Assembly: GCA_003150515.1 (NCBI GenBank)
Contig: QALW01000029.1
Location: forward strand, 1 to 22,046
Reading direction: 5' to 3'
Length of the DNA stretch: 22,046 nt
Source of the DNA: Selenomonadales bacterium
GTDB taxonomy: Bacteria > Bacillota > Clostridia > Christensenellales > QALW01
Part shown: positions 1 through 6,482 of the stretch, in pieces
How the letters are laid out: each line of letters opens with the position of its first letter
How positions within the stretch are numbered: the stretch's first letter is position 1
Made by a program: the position numbers and the translations under genes
The notes under the pieces: generated by a model
Databases searched by the model: none
Told to the model about the DNA's origin: nothing
What the model saw: only the letters and a program-made list of their open reading frames with translations

Positions 1-47
1 GGCTGTATTGGTTGAGCAAAAGTCAGCGTGGGATTGGTGTGGTATCT

Positions 48-245
48 TTATCTAAGTGAACCCCCGTCGTCCCATTCGGGCACATATACCACTTCAGGCT
101 GATACATGCTGTAAAAATTACTTAGCAGATTGCGCTCATTGCGCACCCAGCCTGAATCAGGGCCCAGAAGCCGGGGAGAATCTGGAATCGGACTGATATT
201 GTCCGCTTTTATATGTCCCTGCGCGTCCTCAAAATCATTTTTCAT
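48..245 (-). pseudogene. Truncated paralogue of the adjacent beta-propeller protein
   Basis: This 65-codon reading frame matches the region just after the signal peptide of the gene at 249-1781. Both carry the run FYSMYQPEV(V/I)YVPEWDDG. At DNA level, 62-120 and 1526-1584 align without gaps and differ at 3 of 59 positions. The match stops abruptly after the Asp-Asp-Gly codons near position 62, and a stop follows at 48. There is no signal peptide: it starts inside the homologous region, 3 bases after the stop of the upstream gene, so it could at most be translated by coupling. It looks like the remnant of a tandem duplication, or a recombination or assembly breakpoint. The first 47 bases show no gene. 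A functional short protein is unlikely but cannot be excluded. Confidence 0.55.
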
Positions 246-248
246 GCT

Positions 249-1781
249 CTATTCCCGCTTTCCTTTTCTTTTAACAGCAACATATGCGATTAATACTGCC
301 GCCGCAGCTATAACCAAAGCCGCGATAAGTATAACAGGGCCGGTTTTAAGCCCGTCGGGCTTCATTTCCGGCTTTTCTGCCGCCGGGCTTTGCTCCTGCT
401 TAAGAGGGCTGGGCGAAGGATTAGCCGTCTGGCCTGAAGCGCCGGCTATTCCGCCTGCGTCAGTATTTCCCGCCGTAGGAGAAGGGGTTTCGGCTGAGGG
501 AGGGGCTGAATATTCCGCGCCCGTATCAAACAGTTCCACGTCCCTATACATCATCCTTATATTATCCCAGCGCCAGTCGTAATAGGAGCTTTCCCGCTTG
601 CCCCGCTGCGTTGCATAAAATATGCACACTCTGTTCTCCTTATGATCCAGGAAAACCTGGGGTATCTGTATGGCGTCGTAGCCCTCGTCCGGCCTGAACC
701 AGCCTGTCGCCGTCCAATTAATGCCGTCCAGCGATTGATATTCTACAATCTGCCGCTGACTCCATTTGCTGGCGTCGTCGCTGTAATAGGGGATTTCGTC
801 ATCTTTAATTTTATACCAATCTATATACGGATCGCCATAGGCATAATATACCGAGCCTATTTTCACCACGTCAAAATCCACGCCCGTAAGCAGCGGCTGG
901 CTTCCTCCCCGCACTTCCGTCCATTGCCCCGTCAGAAAATCCCCTTCGCATTGAGCATAGCCTATCTGGTTCTCCTTATAATCAAACCACATCTTCCAGA
1001 TTCCGTCCTCAAACATAAGGCTGGGGCGCTGATGTCCGCCGTACCAGGAATTGCGGTCCTCCGCTTCAACATAGCCCTTCTCCCCTTCCCAGACAAGAAG
1101 GGGCTTTTCAGAGCGCGTCCAATGAATGCCGTCTTCTGAAACCGCGCCCATTATGCAGGAAGCGTTGCCGTCCGTATCCCCCGAAAGATGCGCCGGAATC
1201 ATATCTTCATCGCAGCCCATAGCGGAATACGCCATATAAAATACGCCGTCCTTATACACCACCGACGGATCCCCCACATGCCAGGAATCATACCAAACGT
1301 CCTGGCAGGTAAGCACGGGATACCAGAAATAGGGCTTCTGCTCCTGGTCCCAAAAATATTCTCCCGTATCGTAATTAATGGAATAAATCTCCCACGGCCC
1401 CTCCAGGGCCTTGGCTCTGGCCAGGAATATGGCATCCCCGCCCGGATAGCCGGGATATTTCCCCGCGGCGTCGTTTTCCTGATTATACGCCCAGGCAAAA
1501 AACCACATCAGATACGGATAGCCTTCCCCGTCGTCCCATTCGGGCACATATATAACCTCAGGCTGATACATGCTGTAAAAATTAGTTATCAGATTTTTTT
1601 CATCCCGCAGCCAGCCGTTCTGTTCGGATTGCAGCTCGGGCCTGGATGGAATAACCCAATCGGCATTATCCGCCTGAATATGATTATCCGTATCGTTCGT
1701 CCCCTCCGCCTGCGCAGAAACAAAAGGCGTTCCCATTATAATAAGCAGAGCCAGACATAAACTGATTAATTTAGCTTTCAT
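249..1781 (-). CDS. Membrane-anchored five-bladed beta-propeller protein (GH43/GH32-like)
   Basis: The 510-residue product is probably an extracellular glycan-active or glycan-binding protein. Residues 1-25 are a signal peptide (charged start, Leu/Ile-rich core, cleavage after a VSAQA-type site). Residues about 60-415 hold five repeated propeller-like units, recognisable as DPSVVYKDGVFYMAYS, QRPSLMFEDGIWKMWF, DFDVVKIGSVYYAYGD and two flanking ones. Such repeats, with 'DGIHWT'-type strands, are typical of GH43/GH32/GH130-clan folds. A Pro/Ser/Thr/Glu-rich linker follows (about 425-475), then one hydrophobic segment and a Lys/Arg-rich tail, so the domain is tethered outside the membrane. It lies 41 bases after the anchored protein at 1823-2830 and has a GGAGGA site, so it is probably cotranscribed with it. 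Catalytic acids cannot be assigned with confidence, so the substrate and even enzymatic activity are uncertain. Confidence 0.8.
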   Translation of the reverse strand: MKAKLISLCLALLIIMGTPFVSAQAEGTNDTDNHIQADNADWVIPSRPELQSEQNGWLRDEKNLITNFYSMYQPEVIYVPEWDDGEGYPYLMWFFAWAYNQENDAAGKYPGYPGGDAIFLARAKALEGPWEIYSINYDTGEYFWDQEQKPYFWYPVLTCQDVWYDSWHVGDPSVVYKDGVFYMAYSAMGCDEDMIPAHLSGDTDGNASCIMGAVSEDGIHWTRSEKPLLVWEGEKGYVEAEDRNSWYGGHQRPSLMFEDGIWKMWFDYKENQIGYAQCEGDFLTGQWTEVRGGSQPLLTGVDFDVVKIGSVYYAYGDPYIDWYKIKDDEIPYYSDDASKWSQRQIVEYQSLDGINWTATGWFRPDEGYDAIQIPQVFLDHKENRVCIFYATQRGKRESSYYDWRWDNIRMMYRDVELFDTGAEYSAPPSAETPSPTAGNTDAGGIAGASGQTANPSPSPLKQEQSPAAEKPEMKPDGLKTGPVILIAALVIAAAAVLIAYVAVKRKGKRE

Positions 1782-1822
1782 TTTATACCTTATAATCCTC
1801 CGTCATATTTTAGACCTGCGCT

Positions 1823-2830
1823 TTATTCGCCCTGTCCGCCTTTATTCTTTTTTACCATTACAATAATTATAACAGCCGCCGCGCACAGAATCAGGGCCGC
1901 TCCTAAAATATACCACCCCAGGCCGCCATTCTGCGATGAATCAATCTGCCCGGACGAAGAAGGCAGGGGAGCGTCGGTTGAAGATGCCGGAGCCTGCGTC
2001 TCAGGCTGCTGAGTGGGAACAATCTCTTCGGTCTGTTCGGGCTCAGCGCTGGGCGACGGACTGGATTCATCCGGCTGCGGAGCAGGATAATCCGACTGAA
2101 CGGGCTGGTCTATTAATTCGCGCGCTTTATCATTAAAATCATATCCGAAAAAGAAAACATTATCCAGCACTATGCTCTCGTTTTTTGAAACGCCTACTGC
2201 AGAATAAACCAATTCAAAACCGGGATAGCCTATATAATTTCCCTCGGGGATGTCGCCTGTGCCTCCCGCTCCAGTCAAATCCTCTTTAAAAAACACCACA
2301 TGCCCCCTGAAACCCGACGGAATCAGCGCCATGCCCATGCCTTCAGCATCTTCAGCCTTAGTTATATTGCCCTCTAAATCCACCAGATATATAGGCCGGC
2401 CCTGAGCTACAACTGCGTTTGCGCTCGTGCCTACCATATACGGCCCGGCATAAAAGGCCTGGGAGGTGTTATTTTCAATATAAAAGCCCATTCCAAGAGC
2501 GCCGTTCTGCTCCTCCTGCATTAAGGCCCGACCCATCTCCCCCGTTATAAAACGAAAGGCATATCTTTCAATAGAAGGGCTGTCGGTTATTACAAACCGC
2601 CCAGCCTCCCATTTAGCGGCCGAAGCGAAATCGGGCGAAAACCATAGATAGCTTTCCAGTATGTCAATTTCAGCGTCCTCAAATTCGGAGAAGGTCTCCG
2701 CCACGCATATTTTGAGCTTGGAATCCTCCCAAGGCGTGGGGCGCCCAGAAGCGTCCGCAGCAGCGTTGGCGCCTATTGCCGCGCACATAAGAATACAGGT
2801 TAAAACCATTACGACACACAGCTTTTTCAT
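1823..2830 (-). CDS. Membrane-anchored surface protein, jelly-roll-like ectodomain
   Basis: The 335-residue product has a signal peptide (residues 1-24, ending GANAAA) and an ectodomain at about 30-245. A Ser/Pro/Thr/Gln-rich linker (about 246-295) and a C-terminal hydrophobic helix (about 300-325) with a Lys-rich tail follow. The same layout is seen in the downstream propeller protein. The ectodomain contains a strand pattern (LIPSGFRGHVVFF, then a GYPG turn, then VLDNVFFFGYDF) that resembles beta-sandwich carbohydrate-binding modules. This is a fold-level impression, not a firm family call. It is the first gene of the operon, with an AAGGAGGA ribosome site and a strong promoter upstream. 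It may be a binding partner or accessory of the propeller protein. No catalytic motif was recognised. Confidence 0.75.
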   Translation of the reverse strand: MKKLCVVMVLTCILMCAAIGANAAADASGRPTPWEDSKLKICVAETFSEFEDAEIDILESYLWFSPDFASAAKWEAGRFVITDSPSIERYAFRFITGEMGRALMQEEQNGALGMGFYIENNTSQAFYAGPYMVGTSANAVVAQGRPIYLVDLEGNITKAEDAEGMGMALIPSGFRGHVVFFKEDLTGAGGTGDIPEGNYIGYPGFELVYSAVGVSKNESIVLDNVFFFGYDFNDKARELIDQPVQSDYPAPQPDESSPSPSAEPEQTEEIVPTQQPETQAPASSTDAPLPSSSGQIDSSQNGGLGWYILGAALILCAAAVIIIVMVKKNKGGQGE

Positions 2831-2836
2831 TTTGTT

Positions 2837-2888
2837 TCCTCCTTAATATAGATTAAAAATATCATAACACCTAATATAATATAGTCAA
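2837..2888 (-). promoter_or_regulatory. Promoter and ribosome site of the surface-protein operon
   Basis: On the minus strand a -35 box TTGACT (2883-2888) and a -10 box TATGAT (2861-2866) are separated by 16 bases. They are followed by AAGGAGGA (2837-2844) just ahead of the ATG at 2830. Both boxes match the vegetative sigma consensus at five of six positions. The divergent gat-like promoter lies about 115 bases away, so the two transcripts start within the same 235-base gap (2831-3065). Confidence 0.75.
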
Positions 2889-3001
2889 TATACGCTAATA
2901 ACCAACGCAAGCACATTTTTGACTTTGTGTAGCACAAATATAACTTTTTTTCAGCATGCAGAATTCCAATAAAAACGGACGCAATCAAGCTTATTTTATT
3001 A

Positions 3002-3055
3002 TTGCGCAATTTCAATTCAAAGGCTATAATTTATAAAAAGCTTTATATAAAGGAG
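3002..3055 (+). promoter_or_regulatory. Promoter and ribosome site of the gatCAB-like operon
   Basis: A -35 element TTGCGC (3002-3007) and a perfect -10 TATAAT (3025-3030) stand 17 bases apart. AAAGGAG (3049-3055) lies ten bases before the ATG at 3066. The same pair of boxes with the same spacing occurs before the MmcQ-family gene (17372-17400). This suggests a usable vegetative promoter, and so that the degenerate operon is expressed. Confidence 0.65.
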
Positions 3056-3065
3056 TCCAAACGCA

Positions 3066-3278
3066 ATGCTCAAGCCCAAAGCTGTTTTAAAAGCCTACGG
3101 CGCTGACGCCCAAGACGACGGACAGATGGAAAAAGAAATATTTTTAGAGCTTGAGGAATTGAAAGTCCTCTTGGACTTTCCTTATCAGATATCCGAACAG
3201 CTTCCTCTTCCTCTTTACAACAATTTGCTGCGCGAAGACGAGCCCAGAAAAACCGAATGGGAGGAGGGCGAGATATAA
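3066..3278 (+). CDS. gatC: Short, degenerate GatC-like subunit
   Basis: The 70-residue product resembles GatC, the small belt subunit that wraps GatA and GatB in the tRNA-dependent amidotransferase. GatC proteins are usually about 95 residues. The recognisable parts are an acidic helix (EKEIFLELEELKVLLDF) and the segment NNLLREDEPRKT, which corresponds to the conserved LREDE motif near the GatA contact. The usual first helix is poorly preserved and the C-terminal tail is missing. It is the first gene of a three-gene operon. Its stop is followed three bases later by the GatA-like start, and this position strengthens an identification that sequence alone would leave weak. A scaffold role for the two downstream proteins is inferred. 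Confidence 0.6.
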   Translation: MLKPKAVLKAYGADAQDDGQMEKEIFLELEELKVLLDFPYQISEQLPLPLYNNLLREDEPRKTEWEEGEI

Positions 3279-3281
3279 AGA

Positions 3282-4652
3282 ATGAACTCTTTGGAGGAAC
3301 TTTTTAACGGCTCTATATTCCAGATAAGCGCATATATGCGCAAAGGTTCTCTTGCCCCGGACGAAATGGCCTTTCTCTGGCGGAAACATGTTATGCAAAA
3401 GGACGTATATAACTGTTTTATAAATATTTCCGACCAGCAGGATATGGCCGAGACATTCATGGGCAGTCCGCTTAATTCTCATATTTTAGGGCTGCCCTAC
3501 GCCGTGAGCGATAATATATGCATTAAGGAGCATATGAGCACATGCGCTTCAAAGGCCTTTAGCTATCTCCCCGGATTTGACGCCGAATGCGTTCAGGATA
3601 TGAGCCGTGCAGGCGCCGCGGTGCTGGGAAGGCTGAATATGGCGGAATTAGGCGTAGGCTGGAATGCAAAAGCATACGCTCTTAAAGAAGTATTGAACCC
3701 CTGGAACACCTCTCGTTCAGCAGGAACATGCGGCGGGGCGGCCGCTGTATGCGCCCGGCTTACGCCCGCGGCGCTGGCGCTGGACGTGGGCGGAGGCGCT
3801 CTTTTATCCGCCTCCTATTGCGGCACGGCCTGCCTTAAGCCCACATACGGCTTTATATCAAGGCACGGAATTATATCCGTATGCCCCTCTATAGAGCAGC
3901 TCTGCATTTACGCGCGAAGCTGTCTGGATATAGCGCTTATAGCTGAAAAGCTGCTGCATGGCAGCAGGCTGGATTCCACATGCGTGCCCTCTGAAAGATA
4001 TATGGAGATATATAAATATATGCCCGTGCGGCTGAATCTATTTAAAATAGGCCTGGCCGTAAACTGGCTGGAAAAAGCCGATAAGGAAATGAAGCAGGCA
4101 GTGCTTAAAGCCGTGGAAGTCTTTAAGATGATGGGCGCGCGAATTGAAAACGTAGAGGTGCCCATAAACCATCTGGCATATGAATCAGTCCGAGTAATTT
4201 CCTGCGTTGAAGGCATGCAGGATATGCTTGCAATTGACCATATAGAGCAATTAGGCCGGGAAAGCAGGAAGAGCATAATATTAAAAAACATATTAAGCTC
4301 GCAGAAGCAGGGAATTTATTTTAAAAAAGCGCGGAGCGTTCGGGAAAATATCTGCCATAGCCTGGAGAAGATGTTCTGCGAAATAGACGCGCTTATATGC
4401 CCCGGAAGCGTTTCCGCCGCCCCCGCGCTGGGCGGAGATTTTAAAAAAGACGCTCTCTTTGCCTGCATCCCCGCTCTAACGGGACTGCCCGCTTTGAGCC
4501 TGCCCTGCGGCTTTGAACAAAACATGCCCCTCAACATGATGATTATGGGCAGAGGACATAGCGAGAACATGCTTTTAGCTCTGGGCAACCAATTTGAAAG
4601 AGCATCCAAATTAAATCTGATTTCCCCATTTAAACAATCGGAGGCGTATTAA
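3282..4652 (+). CDS. gatA: GatA/amidase-signature paralogue lacking the catalytic triad
   Basis: The 456-residue product is a near full-length relative of GatA, the glutaminase subunit of Glu-tRNA(Gln)/Asp-tRNA(Asn) amidotransferase (usually about 485 residues). Family landmarks are easy to see: DNICIKE and TCASKAF (77-93), AGAAVLGRLNMAELGVG (110-126), NPWN (139-142), AAAVCARLTPAALALD (153-168), YCGTACLKPTYGFISRHG (179-196), and a C-terminal LTGLPALSLPCGFE block. The Ser-cisSer-Lys triad of amidase-signature enzymes is gone. The Lys of the IKDN motif is Ser76, the cis-Ser of GGSSGG is Thr149, and the nucleophile of the TGGSIR motif is Gly172. Hydrolysis of glutamine by the known mechanism is therefore not expected. 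The frame is open, the start is coupled to the GatC-like gene, and TAA-ATG joins it to the GatB-like gene. The role is unknown: pseudoenzyme, assembly partner or early decay. Confidence 0.85.
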   Translation: MNSLEELFNGSIFQISAYMRKGSLAPDEMAFLWRKHVMQKDVYNCFINISDQQDMAETFMGSPLNSHILGLPYAVSDNICIKEHMSTCASKAFSYLPGFDAECVQDMSRAGAAVLGRLNMAELGVGWNAKAYALKEVLNPWNTSRSAGTCGGAAAVCARLTPAALALDVGGGALLSASYCGTACLKPTYGFISRHGIISVCPSIEQLCIYARSCLDIALIAEKLLHGSRLDSTCVPSERYMEIYKYMPVRLNLFKIGLAVNWLEKADKEMKQAVLKAVEVFKMMGARIENVEVPINHLAYESVRVISCVEGMQDMLAIDHIEQLGRESRKSIILKNILSSQKQGIYFKKARSVRENICHSLEKMFCEIDALICPGSVSAAPALGGDFKKDALFACIPALTGLPALSLPCGFEQNMPLNMMIMGRGHSENMLLALGNQFERASKLNLISPFKQSEAY

Positions 4653-5408
4653 ATGAGCGATAAGAAAGCCCGGCTTATTTTATTTCTGCCCATAAATACC
4701 ATGAGCAAGCTGTTTTGTTCATGCCCCAATTCGGAAGCGGCGCGCAGCAGCTCCTGCCCTATATGCCGGGAGCTGCCCGGGACAATGCCCCTTATTAACA
4801 AACACGCGCTTAATATTATTATCGCTGCCGGCTGCATAATGAAGAGCCGTTTTAACGCCTCCTGCTTTGAAAGAAAGCCGTTTTTTAACGACGGGCGCCT
4901 GATTCAATATACTATAACTCAGGAAAATTCGCCCATGTGCACAGACGGATATTTTTTATTCGGCCAAAAAGAGATTAAAATTAATAAAATATATCTGGAG
5001 CAGGAGAGCGGGCTGCTTGACGGAAAAATTGATTATAATAAGCGCGGCAGGCCCAGATTATGCATAGAAACGGCTCCCAGCTTTATTAATTCTTCGGAAG
5101 CATATGAATTTTACGAGCATTTGCGCGCCCGGCTGGATAAAAGGGAGCTGCTTAAAGAGGGGCGGACGCATACATGCACTCTGCGCTTTGCCGGCGGCGC
5201 AGAAATAACCGGAATAGAAACCGCTCAGCTTGAAAAGGCGTTTGAATGGGGAGAAAGCGCAAAAAGAGCCGCATATATTTGGAAAGGCTCCGAAGGAGAA
5301 AAGACGCCTGTTTTACCGGGAAAAGTATTTTATCCCAACGTTAACCTATGCAATATACATGTGGATCCTGAATGGATAAGAAGAGTGCGCATGCAGTTTG
5401 GAGTGTAA
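4653..5408 (+). CDS. gatB: Half-length GatB-like protein with retained zinc-type cysteines
   Basis: The 251-residue product matches only the N-terminal catalytic half of GatB (about 475 residues normally), the subunit that activates the misacylated tRNA with ATP. Recognisable parts are SKLFCSC (18-24), CPICRELPGTMPLINK (35-50), IYLEQESG, DYNKRGRPRLCIE and a final HVDPEWIRR, matching the VDEEWIE segment at the end of the catalytic domain. The four cysteines of the zinc site (22, 24, 35, 38) are kept. The GLEVHVEL block that supplies metal ligands in GatB reads LILFLPIN here, and the later GSLRCDANIS block is not preserved. The helical and YqeY-like tRNA-binding domains are absent, and the frame ends by a normal stop. 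It starts directly at the GatA-like stop, with GGAGG upstream. Activity as an amidotransferase is unlikely. Confidence 0.75.
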   Translation: MSDKKARLILFLPINTMSKLFCSCPNSEAARSSSCPICRELPGTMPLINKHALNIIIAAGCIMKSRFNASCFERKPFFNDGRLIQYTITQENSPMCTDGYFLFGQKEIKINKIYLEQESGLLDGKIDYNKRGRPRLCIETAPSFINSSEAYEFYEHLRARLDKRELLKEGRTHTCTLRFAGGAEITGIETAQLEKAFEWGESAKRAAYIWKGSEGEKTPVLPGKVFYPNVNLCNIHVDPEWIRRVRMQFGV

Positions 5409-5420
5409 TTGGATTTTTAA

Positions 5421-5553
5421 GGCGGAGGCGGGGAGAAATAACAGGGGGGCGCGGCGTTTGCGGCCCGCGGCCGCGGGCCGAGCAAAGCTCGGCCAGGCAG
5501 GCGTAACGCCTGCCAAACGCCGCGCCCCCCTGTTATTTCTCCCCGCCTCCGCC
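5421..5553. repeat. Cloverleaf-type inverted repeat, copy 1
   Basis: Two perfect 40-base arms (5421-5460 and 5514-5553) enclose a 53-base loop that itself holds three small inverted repeats with three-base loops. These are 5461-5473 (5-bp stem), 5476-5494 (8 bp, loop AAA) and 5497-5513 (7 bp, loop TAA). The segment 5461-5480 is alternatively a perfect 20-base palindrome. The element lies between converging genes: 12 bases after the gatB-like stop, and 9 bases before the A-run of the pyr terminator. TTAA flanks both sides, with one extra G on the right. Length and stem size exceed ordinary terminators, and no U-tract follows on the plus strand. It shares the core AGAAAT...GGGGGGCG with copy 2 at 11199-11395. 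Confidence 0.9.
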
Positions 5554-5562
5554 GTTAATATT

Positions 5563-5589
5563 AAAAAACGGGCTTATACTATAAGCCCG
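5563..5589 (-). terminator. Intrinsic terminator of the pyr operon, overlapping the pyrD stop
   Basis: On the minus strand an 8-bp stem (CGGGCTTA paired with TAAGCCCG, 5569-5589) with a five-base loop is followed by six T (5563-5568). The pyrD stop codon at 5574-5576 lies inside the hairpin, so the last codons form one arm. Confidence 0.85.
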
Positions 5590-6482
5590 CCGGTAAGCTC
5601 GCTGATTTTTCCCAAGCCGCTTTGCTCCCCGAATTCCTTTAATTCCTTTATAATCCTGGGGCACGCCAGAGGATCGCTGAAATTAGCCGTGCCCACCATA
5701 ACCGCCGATGCGCCCGCCAGCATAAATTCCGCGGCGTCCTCGCCAGTATTAATTCCTCCCATGCCTATAATGGGAATTTTCACTGTCCGCGCGCATTCGT
5801 AAACCATCCTTAAAGCCACCGGCTTAACGCACGGCCCGGACAATCCGCCTATTACGTTTCCTAAAAGCGGCCGCCTGGTCTTAGCGTTTATAGACATGCC
5901 CGTAAGCGTATTTATAAGGGATATTCCGTCCGCGCCTCCCTCCTGCGCCGCAAGAGCCGTTTCGCGGATATCCGTTACATTGGGCGAAAGCTTTACAATT
6001 AACGGCTGACGCGCGTATTTCTTAACTGCGGCAGTTATTTCCCGCACCAATTCGGGCCTGGTGCCAAACTGCACCCCTCCCTTTTTAACATTGGGACAGG
6101 AAATATTCATTTCCAGCATATCGACCGACGTATCCGAAAGCTGCTCCGCCATAGCGCAGTATTCCTCAACCGTATTGCCCGCAATATTGGCTATAAAAAC
6201 GCAGTCGGCTTTCTCTATAACGGGAAGATAATGCGCCTTAAAATATTCTATTCCCGGATTTTGCAGCCCTACGCAGTTAAGCATGCCCATAGGGGTTTCC
6301 GCAATCCGCACGCCGGCGTTGCCTTCTCTGGGCAAAAGAGTCATGCCTTTAAGAGATACGCCTCCTAATTCGCTTACCGGATATAAGCCGTCGTATTCTG
6401 TTCCAAAGCCATAGGTGCCCGAAGCGGCAATCACGGGATTCTTAAAGCGCACGCCGCAGACGCTTACCGACATATCAATCAT
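5574..6482 (-). CDS. pyrD: Dihydroorotate dehydrogenase, class 1B catalytic subunit
   Basis: This FMN enzyme oxidises dihydroorotate to orotate in pyrimidine synthesis. The class 1B form works with the PyrK electron-transfer subunit and uses NAD+. The 302-residue product shows the N-terminal KNPVIAASGTYGFGTEY segment, the catalytic-cysteine motif NISCPNVKKGG (Cys129), the NTLTGMSI and GNVIGGLSGP loops, and the C-terminal phosphate-binding IGMGGI...GASAVMVGTA region. The start is taken at the ATG at 6482, with AGGT upstream. A TTG three bases earlier is also in frame. It overlaps the end of pyrK by 8 bases, the usual arrangement for the two-subunit complex. It is the last gene of the operon. 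Confidence 0.95.
   Translation of the reverse strand: MIDMSVSVCGVRFKNPVIAASGTYGFGTEYDGLYPVSELGGVSLKGMTLLPREGNAGVRIAETPMGMLNCVGLQNPGIEYFKAHYLPVIEKADCVFIANIAGNTVEEYCAMAEQLSDTSVDMLEMNISCPNVKKGGVQFGTRPELVREITAAVKKYARQPLIVKLSPNVTDIRETALAAQEGGADGISLINTLTGMSINAKTRRPLLGNVIGGLSGPCVKPVALRMVYECARTVKIPIIGMGGINTGEDAAEFMLAGASAVMVGTANFSDPLACPRIIKELKEFGEQSGLGKISELTGGLIV

Noticed and set aside
1188..1760. Plus-strand open frame opposite the propeller gene
   Set aside because: No domain or start signal is seen. The opposite strand encodes a coherent secreted protein with repeats and a membrane anchor.
5398..5802. Open frame running through inverted repeat copy 1 into pyrD antisense
   Set aside because: Composition follows the GC-rich repeat, there is no ribosome site, and it overlaps pyrD.
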